Shown here one piece after another: positions 36,601-48,072 of a stretch of 64,000 nucleotides of DNA. Under the pieces are notes generated by a model that saw only the letters and a list, made by a program, of their open reading frames with translations, did no database searches and had not been told where the DNA came from. A program made the translations under genes and the position numbers. The stretch is taken from positions 30,001-94,000 of the forward strand of contig CASHSZ010000032.1 in NCBI GenBank assembly GCA_949358305.1, written 5' to 3'. Origin of the DNA: Strigamia acuminata. Its lineage: Eukaryota > Arthropoda > Chilopoda > Geophilomorpha > Linotaeniidae. Each line of letters starts with the position of its first letter. Positions within the stretch are counted from its first letter, which is position 1.

Positions 36601-39397
36601 AAAAGTCTATTCTCCCAAATCATCGGTTGGATGTTTCTAAAACTTACATTGGAGCCTTCTACTAAGGTTTAAACACTATTTCTGAACATTCAGAGACATT
36701 GGACTTGTGGTGTTTGTGCTAAGTCAACTGTGATGAGATCAAAAGTCTATTCTCCCAAATCATTGGTTGGATGTTTCTAAAACTTACATTGGAGCCTTCT
36801 ACTAGGGTTTAAACACTATTACTGAACATTCAGAGACATTGGTCTTGTGGTGTTTGTGCTAAGTCAACTGTGATGAGATCAAAAGTCTATTCTCCCAAAT
36901 CATCGGTTGGATGTTTCTAAAACTTACATTGGAGCCTTCTACTAAGGTTTAAACACTATTTCTGAACATTCAGAGACATTAATCTTGTGGTGTTTGTGCT
37001 AAGTCAACTGCGATGTGAATTGAGCTCAAAATTTTTTTTTCAAAATTTATTGCTTGGGTGTTGCTAAAACTTATATTGAAGAGTTCTACTAAGGTTTAAA
37101 CACTATTTCTGAACATTCAGAGACATTGGACTTGTGGTGTTTGTGCTAAGTCAACTGTGATGAGATCAAAAGTCTATTCAACCAAATCATCGCTTGGATG
37201 TTGCTAAAACTTACATTGAAGGCTTCTACTAAGGTTTAAACACTATTTCTGAACATTCAGAGACATTGGTCTTGTGGTGTTTGTGCTAAGTCAACTGTGA
37301 TGAGATCAAAGTCTATTCTCCCAAATCATTGGTTGGATGTTTCTAAAACTTACATTGGAGCCTTCTACTAAGGTTTAAACACTATTTCTGAACATTCAGA
37401 GACATTGGTCTTGTGGTGTTTTGTGCTAAGTCAACTGTGATGAGATCAAAAGTCTATTCTCCCAAATCATTGGTTGGATGTTTCTAAAACTTACATTGGA
37501 GCCTTCTACTAGGGTTTAAACACTATTACTGAACATTCAGAGACATTGGTCTTGTGGTGTTTGTGCTAAGTCAACTGTGATGAGGTCAAAAGTCTATTCT
37601 CCCAAATCATTGGTTGGATGTTTCTAAAACTTACATTGGAGCCTTCTACTAAGGTTTAAACACTATTTCTGAACATTCAGAGACATTGGACTTGTGGTGT
37701 TTGTGCTAAGTCAACTGTGATGAGATCAAAAGTCTATTCTCCCAAATCATTGGTTGGATGTTTCTAAAACTTACATTGGAGCCTTCTACTAGGGTTTAAA
37801 CACTATTACTGAACATTCAGAGACATTGGACTTGTGGTGTTTGTGCTAAGTCAACTGTGATGAGATCAAAAGTCTATTCAACCAAATCATCGCTTGGATG
37901 TTGCTAAAACTTACATTGAAGGCTTCTACTAAGGTTTAAACACTTTTTCTGAACATTCAGAGACATTGGTCTTGTGGTGTTTGTGCTAAGTCAACTGTGA
38001 TGAGATCAAAAGTCTATTCTCCCAAATCATCGGTTGGATGTTTCTAAAACTTACATTGGAGCCTTCTACTAAGGTTTAAACACTATTTCTGAACATTCAG
38101 AGACATTGGTCTTTTGGTGTTTGTGCTAAGTCAACTGTGATGAGATCAAAAGTCTATTCTCCCAAATCATCGGTTGGATGTTTCTAAAACTTACATTGGA
38201 GCCTTCTACTAAGGTTTAAACACTATTTCTGAACATTCAGAGACATTGGTCTTGTGGTGTTTGTGCTAAGTCAACTGTGATGAGATCAAAAGTCTATTCA
38301 ACCAAATCATCGGTTGGATGTTTCTAAAACTTACATTGGAGCCTTCTACTAAGGTTTAAACACTATTTCTGAACATTCAGAGACATTGGACTTGTGGTGT
38401 TTGTGCTAAGTCAACTGTGATGAGATCAAAAGTCTATTCTCCCAAATCATTGCTTGGATGTTGCTAAAACTTACATTGAAGGCTTCTACTAAGGTTTAAA
38501 TACTATTTCTGAACGTTCAGAGACATTGGTCTTGTGGTGTTTGTGCTAAGTCAACTGTGATGAGATCAAAAGTCTATTCAACCAAATCATCGCTTGGATG
38601 TTGCTAAAACTTACATTAAAGGCTTCTACTAAGGTTTAAACACTATTTCTGAACATTCAGAGACATTGGTCTTGTGGTGTTTGTGCTAAGTCAACTGTGA
38701 TGAGATCAAAAGTCGATTCTCCCAAATCATCGGTTGGATGTTTCTAAAACTTACATTGGAGCCTTCTACTAAGGTTTAAACACTATTTCTGAACGTTCAG
38801 AGACATTGGTCTTGTGGTGTTTGTGCTAAGTCAACTGTGATGAGATCAAAAGTCTATTCAACCAAATCATCGCTTGGATGTTGCTAAAACTTACATTGAA
38901 GGCTTCTACTAAGGTTTAAACACTATTTCTGAACATTCAGAGACATTGGTCTTGTGGTGTTTGTGCTAAGTCAACTGTGATGAGATAAAAAGTCGATTCT
39001 CCCAAATCATCGGTTGGATGTTTCTAAAACTTACATTGGAGCCTTCTACTAAGGTTTAAACACTATTTCTGAACGTTCAGAGACATTGGTCTTGTGGTGT
39101 TTGTGCTAAGTCAACTGTGATGAGATCAAAAGTCGATTCTCCCAAATCGTCGGTTGGATGTTTCTAAAACTTACATTGGAGCCTTCTACTAAGGTTTAAA
39201 CACTATTTCTGAACATTCAGAGACATTGGTCTTTTGGTGTTTGTGCTAAGTCAACTGTGATGAGATCAAAAGTCTATTCTCCCAAATCATTGGTTGGATG
39301 TTTCTAAAACTTACATTGGAGCCTTCTACTAAGGTTTAAACACTATTTCTGAACATTCAGAGACATTGGTCTTGTGGTGTTTGTGCTAAGTCAACTG
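18652..39397 (+). repeat. Satellite array, about 140-bp monomer, about 147 copies
   Basis: The start gtgtttgtgctaag recurs every 140 bp. Main variants differ at a few linked sites: type A (ctcccaaatcat, gttggatgtttc, ttggagcc), type B (caaccaaatcatcgc, tgttgctaaa, ttgaaggc), and a 147-bp type C (gcgatgtgaa, a run of nine or so T, cttatattgaag). Single-base deletions (atcaaagtc) make some 139-mers. Every monomer contains the palindrome gtttaaac. No gene is present and all frames are closed. The array continues at 48077 and 63958 around two LTR-element insertions. Long homogenised arrays of this size are typical of centromeric or pericentromeric heterochromatin; that placement is inferred. Confidence 0.98.
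20335..38106 (+). repeat. 8886-bp higher-order satellite block, tandem duplication
   Basis: Rare variants recur at an offset of exactly 8886 bp: tcattag (20681 and 29567), gataaga (21774 and 30660), gagataaaaag (taaaaag at 22341 and 31227), tggtgttg (26400 and 35286), and the taatct marker preceding type C monomers at nine or more matched places. The copies are 20335-29220 and 29221-38106. A third partial copy follows from about 38107 at an offset of 7759, which is 8886 minus 1127 (seven 140-mers plus one 147-mer). Confidence 0.85.
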
Positions 39398-40976
39398 TGT
39401 AGCAAACAACCTTGGATCTCACAGGGGAGGACTGGCGAATTGGTCACCAAACTCTGGAAACCGCCCGAGACTGTATAGTGGTTGATGAAACAAGCTGAAA
39501 TCCTTTCTCTGAGCCCAAGCCTAACTTGAAGAAGGATTAGGCCTGACTGTATGAAACTAGGCCTAACTGCATTTAGATGAAGTGATTGGCAAAACCTCTT
39601 TAGCTGCTGGGTAGAAATTCTGTGCTCCCAGGGAGGAGGAGAGCAGGCAAAGCTCTCTACTCACAAGTCATCCTGTTTATTGAAGTAAAATAAACCCAGG
39701 AATAATTTATCCAAAGAAGGAGGAAAAACATCAACTGGCTTTAATACTTAACAACTGATAACAACTGAGTTGCTTCTTTAGCAACCTACTCTTAACAACT
39801 GGTCACCTGATTACAATAAATGTCAGTGACCAAACAATACAGATTTGAATAATAACAATAGTGCCAACAAGGTTTCCGTATATAGACAACAGATGTCAAA
39901 CTTAACATAAATAAAGGCAAAACTTAACCTAACACCTTGAAAACAGTATGACCTGTGCAAACAGCACTTCACTTAAACTTAACAGATAATTCAAAGGCTA
40001 AAACTAACATTAACTGCACTCAAAACACAATGCTGAGCCCAAACCCCAATTGCCACCAAAAGAGGGCGCAAAGTGTCACAAACCTTAACCCGTAACAACC
40101 ATACAATAACAAAGGTAAAAGCTTAGATTAACAACCCTTAATATTGGTAATTTATACAAACAATAACTAGTAAATATTCCCTATGTCCAGGTCTCCTCAA
40201 AACCCCAAAAGAAATAATAACAGGGCAACAGTGCAGCACCAAATCCAAGATGGCGACCATGCAACTGCTAAAATGACGTGAATGGAGCCAAACAAGGTCG
40301 CGAGCGACTCACAGGCCTTCTCAACGATGGATCTGCGTCTTAGAACGGTCAGTACAGCTTTCCCAGTGCTTGGGCATTGAAACCCGACCAATTCAACTCA
40401 TTTGCAGGACCCACACGACCACGAGAGGCGTCGCAAGGCGTACGCTCACGCCCGACGCTCGCAAACGCTCACAAACGATGTCCAACGCCCATCCAGCGAC
40501 CCAAGACACCTGTGGACTACCTTAAACACCAATACAAGTTAGTATAAATTAAATCACAAGCAAAATAAGCACCAAAAACTACAATTGTGCTTATTTCAGG
40601 TTCTTCCCATCTCCCAGTTCACTTGCGCTATGGCGGCCATCTTGCCGATGCACGCCTATCTCCTTCGCAAGTGAACTGGAAACAGGAGAGAACTTACAAA
40701 TACTAGAAATAACTCAGAAACGTGAAAAAGACACATAAATTAATTACAAAAGACTAAAAACACAACTTTCAAACATTCCAGGTGTGGCAGGCGAAGTGAC
40801 AACCCTCTTGAACTACCAGGATCGTGACAACAAAGCGGCAAACCAACTGGGCATGTCAGATATGTGTTAAAAATCTATCTAAACTTGACAACAAAATTAA
40901 AAAGCCTTTTCTTTCTTTCAGAAGATGAACAACGTGAAATCTCCAGATCCTTTTTGTTGCGTTCTTGCTCGCAACA
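39398..40976 (-). repeat. 3' LTR (1579 bp)
   Basis: It runs from tgtagcaaac to gctcgcaaca. A sense-strand AATAAA lies at about 39677-39683. Two AAGATGGC motifs near 40247 and 40637 are conserved with the other LTRs. The short frame at 40391-40197 recurs in the partner LTR and is not supported as a gene. Confidence 0.93.
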
Positions 40977-43364
40977 TCGCTGCCGGCCAAAAAAGAAGAG
41001 AGCAGCCGCCCTGAAGGAACCGCATTCATGAAGAAAAGACCGAGCATACTGACTTTCACCATGCCTATATCCCTTGGCAAGAATCCACAACGAATCATAG
41101 AACCCCTTTTCCCAAATCGAAAATATATTGACTCTTCTGTTAACAATACATTAACATGAACAGGAGCGGGTCCCCTGAAACGAGAAGATCCTAGACATAC
41201 TGCAAAATAACCGGACTCTAACCTGCAACTCGTAATACAAAGAAACGACTAACAATCACAAAAAAAAGAGCTTGTCTCTCCCATAGAGATTGACCTGCAG
41301 TCAACTTTGGGAAACTGAGACCCCCAACCAATGGGGTCAGTCAACGACAAGACACCACTAAACCACAAATAACCTTAAAGCTAAACTAACGAACCGACTT
41401 CTCATACACTTCCTTTAAGAGGTAGTTTGAATCCTCAGACAAAATTCGCCCCTAAAGACACCGACTTACGCAAGCACCTGAGCTCAGCCATTGATCCATT
41501 CAGGAAGCCTGCCAAAGTTGACATCAAACTGAAACGAAAATGCCGCAGAAAGCTAAAGCAGATTCCTATCTAACTAAGCAAAAAACAACCAATTCATCGT
41601 TGGGACGCCAAGCGACCAACCTAAACAGGCGATCAACTCACGACTTGATGATAAACAACCAGCCAAGCCAGCGACCGTCCACTCAGGCGGCAACTCACTG
41701 CAAAGATAAACTCGTGCCCAATTTCCTTTAAACTAAATATCTTCCACTAGAAAGAACTAAACTAAACTGTGTAATGAACCAAAATAACAATTGGAACCAA
41801 TAATACGCAATGTCAAAGAACACACCCCCAGTCTAACTACACCTGAAAAATCAAGAAAACTGTGCTCACTTTTTAAAAAACAGTTACCTGTTGACATTGC
41901 AGAAAACGAAACCCCTCCCTTAGTGAAATCTTCATTCAAACCTCTCTAGAACTCTCACAACGAGAAGCGGCCACTTAAATTTAAGACAAGTAACTTCAAT
42001 CGTGCCCCACCCGACTAGTAGTACAAAATCTTTTCTCAATTTTTTTCCACTACAAGCAGGGCTCTGCTAAACTAACACAAGACAAGCCAAAAATTTGAAT
42101 CTAAGAGCGCACAACACATAATTCCTTTTTTTAACGAAAAACTAGGGGTATCCCCTGACACTGCGAATTATCCTCAATGCTTTCTCCTCATTCGACCTTC
42201 TCTCTGGCTAACATCTCAGCTAAACCTTCCTTCCTATCATAACCCATTTTCCTCCCGACAGAAGAAGAATGCTGCCACGGCGTTTAAACCACTAATGCCG
42301 GAGCCAGAAAAGGTCGAAAAAAAACAACATCTGTGAATTTCTTTGTGAGAGAAACCCACCTTTTTAAAGGTATAAACTATGAATTAACTAACCTTTGACT
42401 AACTAAGCTTTTATCTCAGAAGACTTCCGCGAGTATCTGATACGCCACTAACTTCAACCCCATGGTCGTGTGACCGTCAGACTCGTCGCAAAAAGCTCCG
42501 AAATCAAACACTAACAAAAAAGGCTAATTACTAATTTCTACTATATCGTCGCCTCTACGTTCTCCTATTGGAAGCTAGCCCAAGGGGACTCGAAATCACG
42601 ACTTACTCTTCATTTCTAACCTCTGCCCTTTTCTCTCATGAACCCCAAAAAAACTTGTGCACCTGTGTTCAGCCAAAAACACTTGTGCTTCTCTGCTCAA
42701 AACTTTGGGTAGGAGGGGGCGTGAAAACAAGTTGCGATCCACTCAACTTTGATCGCACATCTCCCAATGCTTGACGCATCTGACGAATTAACTGACTCAA
42801 TCTCATGCATAGGCAAAAAGAAACCCGGATCCAAAGGAGGAGAAGACTTCCTTGCACAATCTAAGTACCAAGGCAAAGTTTACTGCCCATCTCGGACGAG
42901 CAATGGACAAGACCGAAAGTTGAACAGTGCTCAGAAGCTCAGGAGAACGTGAGCAACAGGAATTAAAGTATGGTGATGAAGTTCACCCTCTAAAACCGAT
43001 TAGCTCCTCGTGTATTGGGTCCAATAACACGAGTGTCCACCAGAGAACCGACACGCCCAAAAAACAGTTCCGTTCCATCCCCCGCGAGACCGAAACCATG
43101 CCCCGACTGACGAGGACCCTCAAGAACTTTACCCCATGCACCTTGAGTAAGTATACGAAACTAAACCAAAAAAAAAACGCGTGGCTCTGCCTAAAAGAGA
43201 AAAGAATATAGAATCCCTGGCCCTTTCTCACATCAAGGTTGTTGGACTCGCACCTTGTCACTAAGGGCGAGTGTACCCTGTCCTAGAACAACCGAGAAAG
43301 TGAAAGAACTCTGCTTCTGGGCTCCTAACCTTTCACTAACCCTAATGCTTGCACAAAAGTGCTT

Positions 43365-43560
43365 GCTTAAGCCTGATAGACTAAACTATCAATCGCTTAA
43401 GAAGACTCTAATTCGCTTAAGCCTGACGGACTTAACTATCATCCGCTTAAAAAACCTCTTATTCGCTTAAGCCTGACGGACTGAACTATCATCCGCTTAA
43501 GACCATCTAATTGCTTAAGCCTGACTGACTTAACTATCATCCGCTTAAGACTCTCTAAAT
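43365..43560. repeat. Minisatellite, about 50-bp unit, four copies
   Basis: Units start gcttaagcctga at 43365, 43415, 43465 and 43513. Each contains paired cttaa motifs and ctatcatccgc. Confidence 0.85.
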
Positions 43561-43570
43561 GCTTTTTCTA

Positions 43571-43743
43571 TGGGTTTGTTGGGCCACCGTTAACCAACTA
43601 AAACCTTTTTCTTTGGGTTTGTTGGGCCACCGTTAACCAACTAAAACCTTTTTCTTCGGGTTTGACGGACCAACTGTTAACCGACTAAAGCCATTTTTTC
43701 CAACTCGGGGTTCGACGGACCAACTGTTAACCGACTAAAGCCC
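43571..43743. repeat. Minisatellite, 43-49-bp unit, four copies
   Basis: Units start at about 43571, 43614, 43657 and 43706 (gggtttgttgggccaccg and variants, then ttaaccaactaaa). The first two units are nearly identical. The last two share ttgacggaccaactg or ttcgacggaccaactg. Confidence 0.85.
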
Positions 43744-46079
43744 TTTTTCTATTGTTCAGTTCGACTGACTTTGGTTAGCAGTGCAAAATGAACCTATGCA
43801 AGTGACCGTTAACTCAACACTCACATGTTAATGCTAATTCCCTATCCAACGCGACTCTTGTAACGAGATCTCACATGCTTATCACGTTACACATTGCAAC
43901 GTCACGAGGCAGCTTTGGGAATTTGAGGGTTGACTGACGAATGCCCCGCCCTATCGGCGTACTTCAACAACCTCTCTTTTCTGTTTTGACAAATAAGACT
44001 TATCTCTCTTTGGCTCTTTCTAACCTTAATCCGAACCAACGGGGCTTATTGTCCTCTTTCTTCTCCTACTGCCACTCTGACTGCAAGGCAATAGGCCTTG
44101 GCTCTTTGAACCCCAGTCCCAGAATGTATCCAAGAACTGAGTGTGGGACAACACTGGAATCCATTGTGAGTGGACTACTTAACTATGCTACAACTAAATT
44201 CCCTAAGAAACAAATTCGGAAAACTATCTTAACTTAAACCGCAGGAACAACAAGTCTTCAAAAGAGAGAGAAGTGCTGCGTTTCTTTTTCCAAAAATGAA
44301 ATTCTAAAACATCCTCAAACACTACCTCTCTCGCTGGCTTTGCTGACCAACCATTGTTCCATTCGTCAACGCGGCACTCTGCTCCGCCAACCGCAAATGG
44401 CTAAGCGCCAAATGGGTGCTCGAACAAGCAGGTTAACTAATCGCACAAAAAAAAACCCGAATATGTAACTTTCTATTTCTTATAAAGACAACTTTCAATA
44501 AAAAATAAATTTAAAGACTGTTAACCTCTAATATCTAATTCTACAACTTTGGAGTCTCGAAAAATGCTCTTACAACCCTGATCTGATCAATTAAGCGCCC
44601 TTATACCCCTTCCAACCACACAATGTGCAAGGTGGAGACTGCACTTACTAACATCAATTGTCTCGAATTTGAAAGACTGACCCTAATGGACGATCGTTTC
44701 ACCCTGAACAAGCCCCAACATGCAGTAACTAACTTTCCAAAAAGGGGGGTACCCACCCAACTGATCTACAAGCGCCCTCGCAAAGACGCTTGGTGGCTGC
44801 GAACTTAACAAGCAATTTTCCCCAAAACTCTGAACTAACTTATAACTAAAAGGTTTACACCAAGAAAATAATGACAAACCCAGTAACGCATCCAAACTTC
44901 CTAACCAATTGTGAACGCACTAAAACAAAGGTACAACACGCTGGAAGTGGGAACATCTACAAATTCTTAGCAGTAACTTCTCAAAAACCTTTTATCACAA
45001 ACGAGACTGAATGGAGGACTGATGCCTAAATTTCCGCTTTCTCTAATTAAACAGCTAGTGTGGCTTATCTTATCTCAACCCACGCACAGGTTCTTCTGAA
45101 AAACCTCACACACTAACACCTGCTTAAACAATCAACTAAATAATACGGAAGTCCCCCAAAATACAATCAAAACGCACTCTTCCATGTGGTCAGTCCACTG
45201 AAAGGCTGGCGGACAAACACGGCGGCCATTGAGACGGGATCCCTCGCCTCCACTCTCCCACGCAACCCAATATAACTGGCTGAGTGTAGTAGGGGAGAAG
45301 GAGCGACCACTCGATTGCCACAACCGAAAGAACAAGCAAACGAGCGCGGGACCGCTTCTCATCAGCCTCAAACATGGCCAATCTGCCGTCAGTCAACCTA
45401 ACAGTTCACAATAGACCTGACCTCAAAACTTAATCAACTCTTAAAGCTAGAAAGAACTTCAAACACAAGCAAACAAAATTTTAGACTGAGAGAAGTGTCC
45501 AAGTGCTTACAGCCTTTCAAAATATTATAACCAAACTTATTTCAAAAATTCAGGAGCGTGGCTCTTTCTCAAATTGCTTGAGCCAGGGGACCATACTCTC
45601 AGGTCGCTCCCACGCAAAGCACCGAGTCTGCTCACACAGTAAAACGTTAAACATAACTGCCTGTATCAACTTCAAAACCAAAAAACCAAACACCGCAAAA
45701 GCACCTGGATAAAACTCTCAATCTTAACAAACCTCTTTCTAAACTAATAAAAGCAAAGCTTGTCTTCTTTCTTTTCTGCCCTGACGGCAGGCGTCCACCT
45801 TCCCGTACGACTTGGCGTTAATGCTCAGTTGACTGGAGCGTGACTTGTCCTTTGACTTGTCTGCACCGACCAGCAACCCGCTTGCACCGCTAACTGTCCA
45901 GCCGTCTTCACCGTCCTGATGTGCCAACCACATGATGCGACCTTGCAACCACAAGCTCCTTGAAGACAATTGCATTGTCCCGCTCAGCTTGACTTGACTC
46001 GTACACACCACACTGACACCTCCTGGACAAGCTCAACAACAGGAAGGCAAAACTAAATTCTAACTTAATTCAAACAGAA

Positions 46080-46493
46080 ACTCCCCTGCTTTAAGCAGTT
46101 ATATGGAGTGCAAAACTTAAACGCTAACTTAAATACAAAAAAGCACACTTCCCCTCCCCCCAGAAGGAACACATCAAAAACCCCGAAAACAGCCCACCAA
46201 AAATACACTTTAATAACTAAAAATGTTCTTCTTCTTTCAGGCTGTAGCTGTTCAACTTGCACATTGCGTTGTGTTTGACTTGGCAGACTCAGGACGTCAA
46301 TGGCCGCTCTCACGTGACTCTCTGGCGTGCGCACTTGATGCCGGCCGCTCACGGAACCAGCCGTACAAACGAACCAACTGGCACGCACCAACCCACTTGA
46401 ATCACTTGCTGAACATCCAAATGACCTCTTTTCCATGCGCGCTGTACACACGTGCACGAAATCCTGGAATCACGGTACCAAAAAACAGCTCCC
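46080..46493 (-). other. Leader homologous to the BEL/Pao leader
   Basis: It aligns with 3633-4040 with scattered differences (gcacacttcccctcccccc, caggctgtagctgttcaact). Similarity stops at about 46080, where the autonomous element would continue toward gag. The junction marks where foreign interior replaced gag-pol. Confidence 0.8.
46461..46480 (-). promoter_or_regulatory. Diverged tRNA-His-like primer binding site
   Basis: The plus strand reads atcctggaatcacggtacca. Compared with the exact tRNA-His match of the related element at 4010-4027 it has two inserted bases and one substitution. It lies 13 nt inside the 5' LTR boundary, at the same spacing. Confidence 0.6.
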
Positions 46494-48072
46494 TGTAGCA
46501 AACAACCTTGGATCTCACAGGGGAGGACTGGCGAATTGGTCACCAAACTCTGGAAACCGCCCGAGACTGTATAGTGGTTGATGAAACAAGCTGAAATCCT
46601 TTCTCTGAGCCCAAGCCTAACTTGAAGAAGGATTAGGCCTGACTGTATGAAACTAGGCCTAACTGCATTTAGATGAAGTGATTGGCAAAACCTCTTTAGC
46701 TGCTGGGTAGAAATTCTGTGCTCCCAGGGAGGAGGAGAGCAGGCAAAGCTCTCTACTCACAAGTCATCCTGTTTATTGAAGTAAAATAAACCCAGGAATA
46801 ATTTATCCAAAGAAGGAGGAAAAACATCAACTGGCTTTAATACTTAACAACTGATAACAACTGAGTTGCTTCTTTAGCAACCTACTCTTAACAACTGGTC
46901 ACCTGATTACAATAAATGTCAGTGACCAAACAATACAGATTTGAATAATAACAATAGTGCCAACAAGGTTTCCGTATATAGACAACAGATGTCAAACTTA
47001 ACATAAATAAAGGCAAAACTTAACCTAACACCTTGAAAACAGTATGACCTGTGCAAACAGCACTTCACTTAAACTTAACAGATAATTCAAAGGCTAAAAC
47101 TAACATTAACTGCACTCAAAACACAATGCTGAGCCCAAACCCCAATTGCCACCAAAAGAGGGCGCAAAGTGTCACAAACCTTAACCCGTAACAACCATAC
47201 AATAACAAAGGTAAAAGCTTAGATTAACAACCCTTAATATTGGTAATTTATACAAACAATAACTAGTAAATATTCCCTATGTCCAGGTCTCCTCAAAACC
47301 CCAAAAGAAATAATAACAGGGCAACAGTGCAGCACCAAATCCAAGATGGCGACCATGCAACTGCTAAAATGACGTGAATGGAGCCAAACAAGGTCGCGAG
47401 CGACTCACAGGCCTTCTCAACGATGGATCTGCGTCTTAGAACGGTCAGTACAGCTTTCCCAGTGCTTGGGCATTGAAACCCGACCAATTCAACTCATTTG
47501 CAGGACCCACACGACCACGAGAGGCGTCGCAAGGCGTACGCTCACGCCCGACGCTCGCAAACGCTCACAAACGATGTCCAACGCCCATCCAGCGACCCAA
47601 GACACCTGTGGACTACCTTAAACACCAATACAAGTTAGTATAAATTAAATCACAAGCAAAATAAGCACCAAAAACTACAATTGTGCTTATTTCAGGTTCT
47701 TCCCATCTCCCAGTTCACTTGCGCTATGGCGGCCATCTTGCCGATGCACGCCTATCTCCTTCGCAAGTGAACTGGAAACAGGAGAGAACTTACAAATACT
47801 AGAAATAACTCAGAAACGTGAAAAAGACACATAAATTAATTACAAAAGACTAAAAACACAACTTTCAAACATTCCAGGTGTGGCAGGCGAAGTGACAACC
47901 CTCTTGAACTACCAGGATCGTGACAACAAAGCGGCAAACCAACTGGGCATGTCAGATATGTGTTAAAAATCTATCTAAACTTGACAACAAAATTAAAAAG
48001 CCTTTTCTTTCTTTCAGAAGATGAACAACGTGAAATCTCCAGATCCTTTTTGTTGCGTTCTTGCTCGCAACA
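46494..48072 (-). repeat. 5' LTR (1579 bp)
   Basis: It matches 39398-40976 without a visible difference, with TG...CA ends, and is followed by duplicated target actg and then in-phase satellite. Confidence 0.93.

Larger units (their letters stand above)
40977..46079 (-). other. Non-coding interior of the 8.7-kb element
   Basis: No retroviral-type domain is visible on either strand. The plus strand is A/C-rich throughout. The end next to the 3' LTR (gctgccggccaaaaaagaag) matches the equivalent end of the 6127-12237 element. Two minisatellites lie at 43365-43560 and 43571-43743. Otherwise I see nothing recognisable in this 5.1 kb. Confidence 0.75.
39398..48072 (-). mobile_element. Non-autonomous BEL/Pao-family LTR element in the satellite (8675 bp)
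   Basis: Two 1579-bp LTRs (39398-40976 and 46494-48072, offset exactly 7096) were identical wherever I compared them. They flank 5517 bp without gag or pol. Target duplication actg is at 39394-39397 and 48073-48076, and the satellite phase continues across the element. The LTRs and the leader (46080-46493) are closely related to the BEL/Pao element at 1-5614, while the rest of the interior is unrelated. The element probably moves using that family's proteins. Identical LTRs indicate a recent insertion, later than the satellite amplification around it. Confidence 0.92.

Noticed and set aside
18652-39397. CRISPR array
   Set aside because: The units are contiguous near-identical 140-mers without unique spacers, in animal DNA.
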